This document shows positions 17,380 through 26,916 of a stretch of DNA of 50,597 nt, piece by piece (positions within the stretch are counted from its first letter, which is position 1; each line of letters opens with the position of its first letter). This DNA is from Pantoea brenneri (GTDB lineage: Bacteria > Pseudomonadota > Gammaproteobacteria > Enterobacterales > Enterobacteriaceae). Both the position numbers and the translations under genes were made by a program. The notes under the pieces were generated by a model. It ran no database searches. It was given only the letters and a program-made list of their open reading frames with translations, and was not told the DNA's origin. The stretch covers positions 1 through 50,597 of the forward strand of contig MIEI01000031.1 in NCBI GenBank assembly GCA_002095305.1, written 5' to 3'.

Positions 17380-18360
17380 TTAGCTGCTGGCGCGGAGGAT
17401 TAATTCGCCGGTCATGATGATGCGCTGCGGCGACGCGTCGGGCCGGGCAATTTTCTGCAGCACCAGTTCGCACGCCTGACGGCCTATCTCACGTGACGGC
17501 TGGGCCAGGGTGGTAAGCGGCGGCGAAACCATGCCGGCCAGCTCGGTGCCGTCAAAACCAACCACGGCGATATCGTCCGGGATGCGCAGGCCAGCCTGCT
17601 GAATAGCCGCCATTGCACCGGCGGCAAGCGTATCAGAGACGGCAAACACCGCGTCTGGCCGGGTTTCAGCCTGCAGTAACAGATTCATCGCCGCCTGACC
17701 GGCGCTAAAACTCAGCTCACTGGCGTAGGCGATCGCCTGCCAGCTCAGCCGTTGTTGACTGAGCTGTTGCAGATAACCCTGCTGACGCAGCCGGGCATAG
17801 TTGTAACTCAGATCGTGATTGATCAGGCCGATGCGCTGCCGTCCCTGTTCAGCCAGATACCCGACCACCTGCCGGGCGGCAACGCGATCGTCAATACCGA
17901 CACAGGAGGTCGCGCCACTGTCGTCATATTCAGCACACTGCACCCACGGCGCAGTGCCAATCAACTGACTCAGCTCGGCCAGTTTACTGAACGCATCCAT
18001 GGTGATGATGCCATCTACCATTTTGCCGGAGAGCAACTGCAGGCTGGAACGCGACCGCTCGATATCTGAACCTGAATTACACAGCAGAATGCGATAACCG
18101 TTTTTCTCAGCCTGCTCCTCAATCCCTTTCACCACTTCAGCGCAAAACGGGTTAGAAATATCCGAGACCATCACCAGAATCATGGAGCTGCGGGCGGTAC
18201 GCAACTGACGCGCCAGCAGGTTAGGCTGATAATTACTCTCTTTGATCGCCTGCAGCACCTTCTGGCGATTGCGATCTTTGACACTGTCGCTGTTATTTAA
18301 CACCCGTGAAACCGTGGCAACCGAGACCCCGGCCAGCCGGGCGATTTTCTGAATCGACAT
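17380..18360 (-). CDS. LacI-family transcriptional regulator, 326 aa
   Basis: N-terminal LacI helix-turn-helix and hinge (MSIQKIARLAGVSVATVSRVLN, then QPNLLARQLRT), then a periplasmic-binding-protein-like sensor domain to the C-terminus (PFCAEVVKGIEEQAEKNGYRILLCN; DAVFAVSDTLAAGAM; IPDDIAVVGFDGTELA). Start ATG 18360 has AAGGG upstream. It lies 84 bases after the isomerase gene on the same strand, as the third gene behind the MFS permease. The natural operators are the GTAATCGATTAC-type palindromes before that permease. The effector is presumably a sugar or nucleoside derivative. Confidence 0.9.
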   Translation of the reverse strand: MSIQKIARLAGVSVATVSRVLNNSDSVKDRNRQKVLQAIKESNYQPNLLARQLRTARSSMILVMVSDISNPFCAEVVKGIEEQAEKNGYRILLCNSGSDIERSRSSLQLLSGKMVDGIITMDAFSKLAELSQLIGTAPWVQCAEYDDSGATSCVGIDDRVAARQVVGYLAEQGRQRIGLINHDLSYNYARLRQQGYLQQLSQQRLSWQAIAYASELSFSAGQAAMNLLLQAETRPDAVFAVSDTLAAGAMAAIQQAGLRIPDDIAVVGFDGTELAGMVSPPLTTLAQPSREIGRQACELVLQKIARPDASPQRIIMTGELILRASS

Positions 18361-18444
18361 TATGGCAACCCTTGCTCAAATCGGTGACAGGCAGGCTAAC
18401 ACATTTTTCTGCACCGCTGCGTCGCCCGCCCGACCTTCAGGGAC

Positions 18445-19491
18445 TCAGTCCAGCCCCAGTTGCCTGCGTACCGGCGCAGCGGCGGCGGCAAAATCGTCAA
18501 AAGCGCGATCGGCGACCGGAATAATATGGCGACGGATAAACTCTGCGCCTTCACGCGCGCCGGTCTCGCCCGCTTTCAGGCAGCATTCCCATTCCAGCAC
18601 CGCCCAGCCTGGGTAATCGTACTGCGCCAGCTTGCTGAAAATGGTTTTAAAGTCGATCTGCCCGTCGCCCGGCGAGCGGAAACGACCGGCCCGCGACAGC
18701 CACGGCTGATATCCGCCGTAAACGCCACTGCGGCCATTGCGCAGAAATTCGGCATCCTTAACGTGAAACGCCTTAATCCGCGGATGATAGATATCGATAA
18801 ATTGCAGATAATCGATGTGTTGCAGATGGAGATGGCTGGGATCAAACAGAATATTGCAGCGCGGATGATGATTGACCTGCGCCAGAAATCGCTCAAACGT
18901 CACGCCATCATGCAGATCTTCGCCCGGATGAATTTCATAACAGAGATCAACGCCGTGCCGGTCAAAGCTGTCCAGCACCGGTAACCAGCGGCGCGCCAGT
19001 TCGGCGAAGGCCTCATCGAACAGCGCCGGGCTTTGCGGTGGCCACGGATAGAACCACGGCCAGGCCAGCGATCCGGAAAAGGTCGCATGCGCCTGCAGGC
19101 CGAGTTTTTCCGAAGCCGCTGCCGCGCGCTTTAGCGTGGCAATGGCCCACTCAGTACGCCTGGCCGGATCGCCGCGCAGCGCCGCTGGAGCAAAACTGTC
19201 GAAGGCAGCATCAAAGACCGGATTTACCGCGATCAATTGCCCTTCCAGATGGGTTGAAAGTTCACTGATTTCCAGTCCATAGCCCGCCAGCAGACCGCGG
19301 ATATCGTCACAGTAGGTCTGACTGACGGCCGCCTGCTCAACATCAAAAATCGCGGGCTGATGACAGGGGATCTGCAACGCCTTGTATCCCAGTCCCGCCG
19401 CCCATTCAGCCAGTCCGGCCAGCGAATTAAACGGTGGCCGATCGCCGATAAACTGCGACAGGAATATGCCTGGCCCTTTTACTGTTTTCAT
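18445..19491 (-). CDS. Sugar phosphate isomerase/epimerase (AP endonuclease 2 fold), 348 aa
   Basis: Xylose-isomerase-like TIM barrel. Visible family elements include the metal-ligand region CYEIHPGEDLHDG, the FDPSHLHLQHIDY segment, HPRIKAFHVKDAEF, and the C-terminal LEWECC. The frame extends to 19584, but ATG 19491 (MKTVKGPGIFLSQF) sits behind AAGGAGG and is chosen. It starts 23 bases after the MFS stop, within one operon. It probably isomerises a sugar or polyol delivered by that transporter. The substrate is not identifiable. Confidence 0.88.
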   Translation of the reverse strand: MKTVKGPGIFLSQFIGDRPPFNSLAGLAEWAAGLGYKALQIPCHQPAIFDVEQAAVSQTYCDDIRGLLAGYGLEISELSTHLEGQLIAVNPVFDAAFDSFAPAALRGDPARRTEWAIATLKRAAAASEKLGLQAHATFSGSLAWPWFYPWPPQSPALFDEAFAELARRWLPVLDSFDRHGVDLCYEIHPGEDLHDGVTFERFLAQVNHHPRCNILFDPSHLHLQHIDYLQFIDIYHPRIKAFHVKDAEFLRNGRSGVYGGYQPWLSRAGRFRSPGDGQIDFKTIFSKLAQYDYPGWAVLEWECCLKAGETGAREGAEFIRRHIIPVADRAFDDFAAAAAPVRRQLGLD

Positions 19492-19514
19492 CTCCGCCTC
19501 CTTAAATGAAACAC

Positions 19515-20744
19515 TCAATCCCGATATCTGAACGAGAACAGGAAAATAATCGCAATCAGCGCCGCCGCCGCCGCCGGGATCCACCAGAAAATGGCCCAGC
19601 TCTGCGCGCTGGCATTGCCCGCCACCAGCTGGTTATAGAGCGCGCCGGAGATCTGCGATCCCAGCAACATGCCAATGCCATAAGTAAACATCACCACCAT
19701 GCTCTGTGCCTGACCTTTAACCTTTTCACCGGCAATGCGATCGGTATAAATAAAGCCCACTACAAAGAAAAAGTCATAGCAGACGCCGTGCAACAGGATG
19801 CCGAGATAGATCAGACTACGCGTCTCATCACTCATCCCCAGCGCAAACAGCGCATAGCGAACAAACCACGCCGCCATGCCAATCAGCAGCATGTATTTCA
19901 CGCCAAGGCGACGAAACAGCAGCGGGATGATCAGCATAAAGACGATTTCCGACATCTGCCCCAGCGACATCAGCGTACTGACATTCTGAACCCCGGCATC
20001 CGCCAGCCAGGATGCGGTGAAGGCGTAATAGGTCCCGAGCGGAATCGAAATCAGCGTGGCGCACAGTGCAAACACCAGAAAATGACGCAGCTTAAGCAAC
20101 GCAAAGGCATCGGCACAGAACAGGTCCCGCACTTTGAGCGGCAACCCTTTGGCCGGGGCCGGCGTATGCGGCAGCGTCAGGCTGTAGATAGCCAGCACCA
20201 GCGAACTCAGCGCCGCCAGCTGGAAAACCGCAGTACTGGCGGAAATGCCGGTTACGCCAATAAATATCCCCGCCACGATCCAGCCGATAGTGCCGAACAC
20301 CCGGACAACCGGAAAACTTTTCTCACTGCTGGCCAGGCTGTGAAACGCAATGTTATTCGACAGCGCCAGCGTCGGCATAAAGCAGAGGGTATAGCCGAAT
20401 AACAGCGCAATCAGCAGCGCGCCGTTTTCATCGATCAGCGCCTGCGGCACCAACCACATAATCACCGCGCCCGCGAGATTCATTACCGCCATCACCTTTT
20501 GCGACGGAAAGAAGCGATCCACCAGCATACCGAGCACGAAGGGCGATAAAATCGAGGCGATCGGCCCGGCCGAAAACGCATCGCCAATCAGCAGCGACAT
20601 ATTATGCTGGGTCATTACCAGACCCAGGGTGACTGACCAGCTGCCCCAGATGAAAAACTGCATAAACATCATCAGGGAAAGACGTGGAACCAGCAGCCGC
20701 TGCTGCATGCGCTGACGCGCACTCTCCTGCACTGTCGCTATCAT
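19515..20744 (-). CDS. MFS permease of the nucleoside:H+ symporter (NupG/XapB) type, 409 aa
   Basis: Twelve membrane helices with the NupG-like start LSLMMFMQFFIWGSWSVTLGLVM and family segments FPVVRVFGTIGWIVAG and YDFFFVVGFIYTDRIAGE. Start ATG 20744 (MIATVQES) has GAGG upstream. An earlier ATG at 20765 lies inside the operator region and has no ribosome binding site. First gene of the permease-isomerase-lacI operon. NupG-like carriers import nucleosides, but sugar-isomerase partners suggest a glycoside or polyol, so the substrate is left open. Confidence 0.88.
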   Translation of the reverse strand: MIATVQESARQRMQQRLLVPRLSLMMFMQFFIWGSWSVTLGLVMTQHNMSLLIGDAFSAGPIASILSPFVLGMLVDRFFPSQKVMAVMNLAGAVIMWLVPQALIDENGALLIALLFGYTLCFMPTLALSNNIAFHSLASSEKSFPVVRVFGTIGWIVAGIFIGVTGISASTAVFQLAALSSLVLAIYSLTLPHTPAPAKGLPLKVRDLFCADAFALLKLRHFLVFALCATLISIPLGTYYAFTASWLADAGVQNVSTLMSLGQMSEIVFMLIIPLLFRRLGVKYMLLIGMAAWFVRYALFALGMSDETRSLIYLGILLHGVCYDFFFVVGFIYTDRIAGEKVKGQAQSMVVMFTYGIGMLLGSQISGALYNQLVAGNASAQSWAIFWWIPAAAAALIAIIFLFSFRYRD

Positions 20745-20760
20745 CAGAACCTCGTCATTT

Positions 20761-20802
20761 ATCATCGATTACCGGTTGGTGAGCTGTAAAGTAATCGATT
20801 AC
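20761..20802 (-). promoter_or_regulatory. Pair of LacI-family operators upstream of the permease operon
   Basis: A perfect 12-bp palindrome GTAATCGATTAC at 20791-20802, and a second copy matching 10 of 12 bases at 20761-20772. They are spaced 30 bp start to start, about three helical turns. They lie directly upstream of the permease start, a layout fitting repression by the LacI-type protein encoded at the end of the same operon. Confidence 0.75.
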
Positions 20803-20906
20803 AAATGATCAAACTTTCGCCGCGATCACAGTTCATCCGGCTGGATAGCGCCTCGATCGGAAAACGCGATCGCGGCGAGGTTTTAGCTGAAGTAATCGGC
20901 AAGGTG

Positions 20907-21812
20907 TTAAGAGCTGGCGTTAACAATCCGGCTGCGGCGAAAGCGGTAACGCTCATACAGCACTGAATAGAGCCCGCCGAGCACCACCAGAATTGCGCCG
21001 ATGACGGTAGTGGATTCAGGCAGATTCCCCAGCAACAGGTAACCCACCGCCACCGACCACAGCAAAGTGGTGTAATCAAACGGTGCCAGCAACGAGGCTT
21101 CGGCGTAGCGCAGACTTAAGGTCATCAGAATCTGCGTGATGCCGCCCAGCAATCCACAACCCACCAGCAGCAGCAGTTGCGATCCGTGCGGTATTTTCCA
21201 GCCGCCGATCAGGGTGATCAGCGAGGTTAAGGCAGTGGTCACCGCGAACCAGAAGGCGATTGCGCCCGGCTTCTCTTTCCCATTGAGAAAACGTATCTGC
21301 ACCAGCGCGCAGGCGGTACAAAACGCCGCCATCAGCGCCAGTAAAATCCCGGCAGAAGCGGATAGCGAGAAGCTGGCATTGAATGACAGATGTCCGGAGA
21401 ACATCACCATGATGCCACTGAATCCGGCCACAACCGCGACCCAGCGATGATGCCGCACCTTTTCACGCAGCAGCAGCGCCGCCAGTAGCACGGTAAACAG
21501 CGGAGCCGCATAGTTAATCGCGGTGGCATCGGTCAGGGAGATATAGAGCAGCGACAGGTAGCTGAAATAGAGGCCGCCGGTGCCCGCCAGACCGCGCAGG
21601 AAATGCCCGCGAACATTCCGGGTGCGGATGCCGTCCAGTACGCTGCCCTGCACCCGCAACCAGATCATCAGCGGCACCAGCGCCAGCACCGATCGGAAAA
21701 AGATCACTTCACCGACCGGAATAGCGCCATCCAGCCCTTTTACGCAGGCCAGCATCAGCGTCGAACTTAACGCAGCCAGGATTTTCATCACTATGCCAGC
21801 AGAGGCATTCAT
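20907..21812 (-). CDS. DMT-superfamily (EamA) transporter, about 301 aa
   Basis: Ten hydrophobic helices in two EamA repeats (residues ~8-140 and ~150-285), with the repeat signatures TDATAINYAAPLFTVLLAALLL and SLLAPFDYTTLLWSVAVGYLLLG. Typical length for drug/metabolite exporters such as RhtA or YdcZ relatives. The frame opens at GTG 21824, but ATG 21812 behind AGGTG is preferred. The substrate is unknown. Upstream lies a 634-base region without intact genes. Confidence 0.87.
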   Translation of the reverse strand: MNASAGIVMKILAALSSTLMLACVKGLDGAIPVGEVIFFRSVLALVPLMIWLRVQGSVLDGIRTRNVRGHFLRGLAGTGGLYFSYLSLLYISLTDATAINYAAPLFTVLLAALLLREKVRHHRWVAVVAGFSGIMVMFSGHLSFNASFSLSASAGILLALMAAFCTACALVQIRFLNGKEKPGAIAFWFAVTTALTSLITLIGGWKIPHGSQLLLLVGCGLLGGITQILMTLSLRYAEASLLAPFDYTTLLWSVAVGYLLLGNLPESTTVIGAILVVLGGLYSVLYERYRFRRSRIVNASS

Positions 21813-22446
21813 AACGGCAAGCACCTATCGGGACGAGTAAAATAAGCAGCATTATCAGTGCGCTTAAGCGACGTGAACCTCAATATTGGCATAATGGCGC
21901 ACCGTGATGTGCCGGGATTGGCTGGCAGACGGCATTTAATGTTTTTTTACCGCTGCCGGACAGCATGAAGAATTCACGTGGCCTGGATTAGGGTGGTGGG
22001 TAGAAGGGAAAACGGCTTCAGGGTGAGCGGTGTTCTGAGGTTGGGTTTATTGATCGGAACAGGCAATACCCGCTAAAAAGCAATAATTGCGTCAGGCTGA
22101 AAACGGCGCGATGGCCATCGCAGCTGCCAGTTCCCTGATACCGATATCCGGATCTTCAATCATAGCGGAAATGATTCCACCCGCTTGCGGAGGATTATGC
22201 ATTGTCATCAGATTTTAATCATCCGTACTCTCAATGTTGCCTGATGAGGAACATCATGGCATCTGTTGCACGTCAAGCAACACGCCATCATGGTGACTCA
22301 CCTGAGTTGCCCACCCGCCAGCATGCAGAACATACCTTCCCGCTTCTGCCGGGACGCGCGTCCGCTTAATGTCGCTACGCTCTGCTGTTACACTGTGTCA
22401 TCTGCCTGACAGCCGGGCGCCCTCTCTTAAGGAACGGGAGTAATTG
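21813..22446. other. Intergenic region with antitoxin remnant
   Basis: About 630 bases with no intact gene of recognised family. It contains the higA-like fragment at 22092-22208 (minus). On the plus strand is a 37-codon frame at 22256-22369 with a good GAGGA ribosome site but no recognisable content. No toxin partner was found in the flanking frames. The right end must carry the lplA promoter. Confidence 0.5.
22092..22208 (-). pseudogene. Truncated HigA/VapI-type antitoxin remnant
   Basis: A 38-codon frame from ATG 22208 to TGA 22092. The start reads MTMHNPPQAGGIISAMIEDP and then DIGIRELAAAMAIAP. It matches the opening of HigA-type antitoxins (HNPPHPGEII ... LRELAxxxxIAPSTxSRLL) up to the helix-turn-helix and then stops. 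The rest of the DNA-binding domain is missing, as is any HigB toxin. This looks like a decayed toxin-antitoxin locus. Confidence 0.6.
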
Positions 22447-23463
22447 ATGTCCTCGTTACGTTTATTGTTATCTGAGTCGAACGATCCCTGGTTTAACCTG
22501 GCGGTGGAAGAGTGCATTTTCCGTCAGATGCCAGCGACCCAGCGGGTACTGTTTTTATGGCGCAATGCGGAAACCGTGGTGATCGGCCGAGCGCAAAACC
22601 CGTGGAAGGAGTGCAATACCCGGCGTATGGCAGAGGATGGCATCCGGCTGGCCCGTCGCAGCAGCGGTGGCGGCGCAGTGTTTCACGATCTCGGCAACTG
22701 CTGCTTCACCTTTATGGCCGGTAAACCGGACTATGATAAGAGCGTTTCAACCGCAATTATTCTGCGTGCGCTGGCGAAACTGGGCTTGCCGGCCGAAGCG
22801 TCAGGACGTAACGATCTGGTGGTCAGCACCGCCGACGGACTGCGCAAGATATCCGGATCGGCTTACCGGGAAACGCCCGATCGCGGCTTTCACCACGGCA
22901 CCATTCTGATCAACGCCGATCTGTCACGGCTGGCAGATTACCTTAATCCCGACGTTAAAAAATTGCAGGCCAAAGGCATCACCTCGGTGCGCGCCAGAGT
23001 GGCGAATCTGGCGGAGTTAAGCCCAGGCATCAGCTATGAGGCGATTTGTGCCGCGGTGACCGAAGCCTATTTTGAACATTTTAATGCGCACTGCGAGCCT
23101 GAGTACATCTCACCGGCAGCGCTGCCCGATCTGCCGGGCTTTGAACAGCAGTTTGCCCGCCAGAGCAGCTGGGAATGGAATTTTGGTCAGGCACCGGACT
23201 TCTCGCATCTGCTGGATCAGCGGTTTAGCTGGGGCGGCGTTGAGATTCACTTCGACGTTGAACGCGGTGTTATCTCGCGCTGTCAGATTTTTAGCGACAG
23301 CCTCAATCCGACGCCGCTGGAAACGCTGGCGCAGCGGTTACAGGGCATCGCTTACCGGCCGGAGGCGCTGGACGAGGTATTGATTCAGCTCAGCGATGAT
23401 TTCCCGCAACAGCAGCAGGAACTGAATGAATTGCAGCAGTGGCTGGTGGCCAGCCTGCGTTAA
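22447..23463 (+). CDS. lplA: Lipoate-protein ligase A, 338 aa
   Basis: Activates scavenged lipoate with ATP and attaches it to E2 and GcvH lipoyl domains. The length equals E. coli LplA (338 aa). Diagnostic elements: [21 protein letters not shown], the lipoate-binding [33 protein letters not shown] (catalytic Lys) and [16 protein letters not shown], followed by the C-terminal lid domain ([23 protein letters not shown]). Start ATG 22447 follows GGGAG; a TTG three bases earlier is rejected. Monocistronic and convergent with the GAPDH gene. Confidence 0.96.
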   Translation: MSSLRLLLSESNDPWFNLAVEECIFRQMPATQRVLFLWRNAETVVIGRAQNPWKECNTRRMAEDGIRLARRSSGGGAVFHDLGNCCFTFMAGKPDYDKSVSTAIILRALAKLGLPAEASGRNDLVVSTADGLRKISGSAYRETPDRGFHHGTILINADLSRLADYLNPDVKKLQAKGITSVRARVANLAELSPGISYEAICAAVTEAYFEHFNAHCEPEYISPAALPDLPGFEQQFARQSSWEWNFGQAPDFSHLLDQRFSWGGVEIHFDVERGVISRCQIFSDSLNPTPLETLAQRLQGIAYRPEALDEVLIQLSDDFPQQQQELNELQQWLVASLR

Positions 23464-23468
23464 AGGCG

Positions 23469-23494
23469 AAAAAGGCCGTTCCTGAGAACGGCCT
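23469..23494 (-). terminator. Rho-independent terminator of the GAPDH gene
   Basis: On the minus strand: AGGCCGTTC-TCAG-GAACGGCCT followed by TTTTCGCC. A nine-pair perfect stem. On the plus strand there is no U tract, so for lplA it is at best a weak stop. Confidence 0.85.
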
Positions 23495-23501
23495 GACCGG
23501 C

Positions 23502-24503
23502 TTAAAGATTGACGAATTTGTGCAGCACCCGCACCAGCTGAGTGACAAAGCCATATTCGTTGTCATACCACGAGACGGTTTTAACCAGTTGCAGATCGCC
23601 CGCTTCACTGATTTCAGTCTGGCTGGCATCAAAAATCGACCCGTATGGCAGGCCAATCACATCGGAGGAGACAATCGGATCCTCGGTATAGTTAAACGAC
23701 TCGTTGTTTTCGCACGCCTGCTTCAGGGCGGCGTTTATCTGGTCGACCGTCACTTTCTTCTCCAGAATCGTCACCAGCTCGGTGACCGATCCGGTTTTAG
23801 TCGGCACGCGCTGCGCATGCCCTTTTAGCTTGCCTGCCAGTTCAGGGATCACCAGACCAATCGCCTTCGCCGCGCCGGTGGTATGCGGAATGATGTTCTC
23901 TGCCGCCGCGCGCGAGGCCCGGAAATCTTTGCCGCGCGGCCCGTCCACCAGCGCCTGAGTGCCGGTGTAAGCATGGATGGTGGTCATGGTGCCGACTTTG
24001 ATGCCGAAACTGTCATGCAGCGCTTTCGCCATCGGCGCCAGGCAGTTGGTAGTACAGGAGGCAACCGAAACAATGGTGTCTTCAGCGCTGAGCGTGTCGT
24101 GGTTGACGTTAAACACAACGGTCTTCATCTCCCCCGCTGGCGCGGAGATCAATACCCGTTTCGCCCCCGCATCGATATGTGCCTGAGCTTTTTCTGCTGA
24201 GGTATAGAAGCCGGTACACTCAATCACCACGTCTACGCCCAGCTCGCCCCACGGAATGTTGCGCGCCTCTTTCTCGGCGTACACGGTGATTTTTTTGCCA
24301 TCCACCTGCAGCGCTTTGTCACCCGCCTCAACGCTGAACGGAAAAGCGCCGTAGTTGGTGTCATATTTCAGCAGGTAGGCCAGCATTTCTGGCGAGGTTA
24401 AATCGTTGATGGCAACGATTTCAACCGCTTCCTGCTGCTCAAGAATGCGTCTGAGGACCAGACGGCCGATACGTCCAAAACCATTAATGCCGATCTTCTT
24501 CAT
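23502..24503 (-). CDS. gapC: Type I glyceraldehyde-3-phosphate dehydrogenase, GapC-like, 333 aa
   Basis: Glycolytic GAPDH: NAD-binding fold [16 protein letters not shown]34 selecting NAD (AINDLTSP), catalytic C150 in [12 protein letters not shown] and H177 in [10 protein letters not shown], and WYDNEYG at the C-terminus. Segments such as [24 protein letters not shown] and [28 protein letters not shown] resemble the E. coli K-12 gapC locus more than gapA. Unlike K-12 gapC, which is a pseudogene, this copy is complete. Start ATG 24503 has GGAG seven bases upstream; the frame reaches 24518. Monocistronic, with its own terminator. Confidence 0.9.
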   Translation of the reverse strand: MKKIGINGFGRIGRLVLRRILEQQEAVEIVAINDLTSPEMLAYLLKYDTNYGAFPFSVEAGDKALQVDGKKITVYAEKEARNIPWGELGVDVVIECTGFYTSAEKAQAHIDAGAKRVLISAPAGEMKTVVFNVNHDTLSAEDTIVSVASCTTNCLAPMAKALHDSFGIKVGTMTTIHAYTGTQALVDGPRGKDFRASRAAAENIIPHTTGAAKAIGLVIPELAGKLKGHAQRVPTKTGSVTELVTILEKKVTVDQINAALKQACENNESFNYTEDPIVSSDVIGLPYGSIFDASQTEISEAGDLQLVKTVSWYDNEYGFVTQLVRVLHKFVNL

Positions 24504-24838
24504 TTGGATCTCCAGCATGTCAGTATGTCAGGGGTTTTTGTCACGTGTTCAGCATCAGCGTAGTCAGGGGCGCGCCGATGTTATGGGCTAAAAATAGCAT
24601 CAGACCAGGCTGAAGAAGGGGCAATCTATGCGCCGGAGAGGCAAATGGGTAACAGCAGAGAGAAAGATGCAGAACAGAATAAGTCAGCGGAGATAAACAC
24701 AGCCATTATTATAATTTCAGGGCGGACTAAAAAAACAAAAAACCCGCACAAGGCGGGTTCTGTTAATTATCAATTTCAGGCTTATCTGCTCAGGTTATTA
24801 CCGTCATCGCGATTGTAAGCGTAATTGACAATTAAAAT
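24504..24838. other. Intergenic region between GAPDH and cold-shock genes
   Basis: About 335 bases, becoming A+T-rich to the right. Holds the minus-strand promoter of the GAPDH gene and the terminator of the cold-shock gene. No further gene seen. Confidence 0.5.
24731..24759 (-). terminator. Rho-independent terminator of the cold-shock gene
   Basis: Minus strand: AACCCGC-5-GCGGGTT followed by TTTTTGTTTTT, about 80 bases after the stop codon. Confidence 0.9.
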
Positions 24839-25051
24839 TTACAGCGGGCTGACGTTAGCTGCTGATGGGCCTTTAGCGCCGTTTTCAATAGTGAATTCGA
24901 CCTGCTGACCTTCATCCAGAGTTTTATAATCGTTACCCTGAATTGCAGAGAAATGTACGAATACATCTTTGCTGCCATCCTGAGGAGAGATAAAACCAAA
25001 ACCTTTACCAGCGTCAAACCATTTTACTAAACCAGTCATTTTATTAGACAT
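24839..25051 (-). CDS. Cold-shock protein, CspA family (CspB/CspG-like), 70 aa
   Basis: Single OB-fold RNA chaperone. RNP1 is KGFGFI (residues 16-21) and RNP2 is VFVHFSAI (30-37). The start [20 protein letters not shown] and the length match the CspB/CspG/CspI subgroup of E. coli. Start ATG 25051 follows TTAAGGAAGTATCG. The low G+C of the coding and leader sequence and the long untranslated leader are typical of cold-induced members. Confidence 0.95.
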   Translation of the reverse strand: MSNKMTGLVKWFDAGKGFGFISPQDGSKDVFVHFSAIQGNDYKTLDEGQQVEFTIENGAKGPSAANVSPL

Positions 25052-25481
25052 CGATACTTCCTTAATTTATGAGCCACTAAGTGGCGAAGATGGCCTGTCT
25101 TTCAGAGGGATACTTACTAGGCACTTAGGAGGAGACTCACGAAGAAGGGGTATCTTTTGATATCGCTTGCACTGAGGACTGCTTTACTAAAACTGCTTTC
25201 ATAAGGTCTGTGTTCCAAACCGATGACGCTATTAAGCCACGCCTCACCGCTTTTATCAAACACTATTTTAATTTAATTTTAACATCCAGACGTCCGGAGC
25301 GCTTTTAATCGCAGCGGTATGTTTTTCAGGCGGGGAAATTCGCGCTTCGCCTGGCGGAAAAATAAAGCGATGCGCCGGAAAAATAAATAACCCGGCGCGG
25401 GATAATACCGGGAAATAAAAAAGCTGAAATAACGCGCAACGATAAACTCACTCATCCCTCGTTGCGCTTCAGATGCGGGGA
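25052..25481 (-). promoter_or_regulatory. Leader and promoter region of the cold-shock gene, plus MFS 3' end
   Basis: No gene. The part next to the cold-shock gene (about 25052-25260, minus strand) probably forms the long 5' leader that CspA-type genes use as an RNA thermosensor. A+T-rich promoter sequence follows near 25261-25285. I did not find an exact cold-box match. The far end (25434-25467) carries GCGCAACGA-16-TCGTTGCGC, a possible terminator of the MFS gene at 25482. Confidence 0.4.
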
Positions 25482-26681
25482 TTACGCCGGTTCAGGCTGC
25501 TGTCGTGCGGCATGACGCGCCGTCACGGTAAACACCATCAGACCGGCAATCCCCAACGCCACGCCGACCCAGGCGGTTGAGATCCAGCCATAACCCAGTG
25601 ACACGGTCAGCCCTCCCAGCCAGGCACCCATCGCGTTAGCAATGTTCAGCGCTGAGTGGTTCATCGCTGCCGCCAGCGTTTGCGAATCATTGGCAACGTC
25701 CATCAGGCGAATCTGCAGCGACGGCAGCAGCACCGAACAGGTGCCAATCAGGAACGTGGCCAGTAATCCGGTTGCCACATGTTGCACCAGCAGGGGGAAG
25801 GCGGCCATCACCAGCACATTCCACAACAGCGTCCAGCCAATGATATTCAGTACCGCACCGTCAGCAAGCCGTCCGCCCACTAGGTTGCCGATAATCATCC
25901 CCAGTCCGAACGCCACCATTGCCCACGGAATCAGCGCAGCAGACATTCCGGCCAGGTTGATCAGCGTCGGCGCAATATAACTGAAGATGGCAAACATACC
26001 GCCAAAGCCTACCGCGCCCACCAGCAGCGTCAGCAGCACCTGAGCATTTTTCAGCGCACCCAGTTCACGCAGCGGATGCGCATCCGCATCGCCTGGGGTG
26101 TAAGGCACGTAGCGCCCAATCAGCAGACAGGTCAGCAGCCCAATCGCCCCGACAAAGGTAAAGACCACGTGCCAGCTGAACAACTGCCCGATCCACGAGC
26201 CCAGCGGTACGCCAATCAGGGTCGCGACCGTCAGCCCGAGCATCAGTGACGCCAGCGCCCGTCCACGTCGTTCGATCGGCACCAGCGAGGCGGCCACCAG
26301 TGATGCCACGCCAAAGTAAGCACCGTGCGGCAGGCCGGTCAGAAAGCGCGCCACCAGCAGTCCGTGATAGCTTTCAGCCATGGCGCTGGCGACATTCCCC
26401 AGGCTGAACAGTGCCATCAGGATCAGCAGCAGTGACTTGCGCGCCATCCGTGCGGCGAGCACGGCAATCACCGGCGCGCCCACGACTACGCCCAGCGCAT
26501 AGCTGGCGATGGCGTTACCGGCCTGCGGCTCAGTGATCGCTAATGAGCGTGAGACGTCGGGCAGCAAGCCCATCATGATGAACTCGCCGGTGCCGATGCC
26601 AAAACCTCCCAGCGCCAGTGCCAGCAACGCCCAGCGGGCAAAGCCGGCAGCGTCGGTTTGACGATTATTTTTTAACAACAT
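25482..26681 (-). CDS. MFS transporter, AraJ/YdhP-like (DHA1), 399 aa
   Basis: Twelve-helix MFS carrier. Start segment LLALALGGFGIGTGEFIMMGLLPDV and the motif VVVGAPVIAVLAARMARKSLLL are those of the AraJ/YdhP drug/sugar exporter group, and GLPHGAYFGVASLVAASLV is also characteristic. The frame extends to 26900, but ATG 26681 (MLLKNNRQTD) with GGGA upstream is the natural start; the extra 73 residues read through the promoter. Divergent from the FUSC-type gene. The substrate is unknown. Confidence 0.88.
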   Translation of the reverse strand: MLLKNNRQTDAAGFARWALLALALGGFGIGTGEFIMMGLLPDVSRSLAITEPQAGNAIASYALGVVVGAPVIAVLAARMARKSLLLILMALFSLGNVASAMAESYHGLLVARFLTGLPHGAYFGVASLVAASLVPIERRGRALASLMLGLTVATLIGVPLGSWIGQLFSWHVVFTFVGAIGLLTCLLIGRYVPYTPGDADAHPLRELGALKNAQVLLTLLVGAVGFGGMFAIFSYIAPTLINLAGMSAALIPWAMVAFGLGMIIGNLVGGRLADGAVLNIIGWTLLWNVLVMAAFPLLVQHVATGLLATFLIGTCSVLLPSLQIRLMDVANDSQTLAAAMNHSALNIANAMGAWLGGLTVSLGYGWISTAWVGVALGIAGLMVFTVTARHAARQQPEPA

Positions 26682-26916
26682 ATTTTCCCAATGGATTGAA
26701 CAGATAACAGAACCGCAGAGCCGGATAACGGGCACCCCGTCGCCCGGTAAGCGCGGGCAGACTATAGAAAGGAAGAACCGCCTTAGCAACCCGATAATGT
26801 GACACAGCGCACGCTTACCCCGGTCGTGAACCGCTGTTGCAGCCGCCGCTGCTCTCCAGCCAGCGGTAAAAATCTGGCTGACAGATGAGATCTGGTTCAC
26901 ACTTTTGTCAGCGGCA

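Noticed and set aside
19506..20402. 298-codon plus-strand ORF
   Set aside because: Antisense shadow of the NupG-like permease, with extreme Gln/Arg/His composition.
22256..22369. 37-codon plus-strand ORF before lplA with a good ribosome binding site
   Set aside because: No recognisable content, and it overlaps no conserved element; too short to support as a gene.
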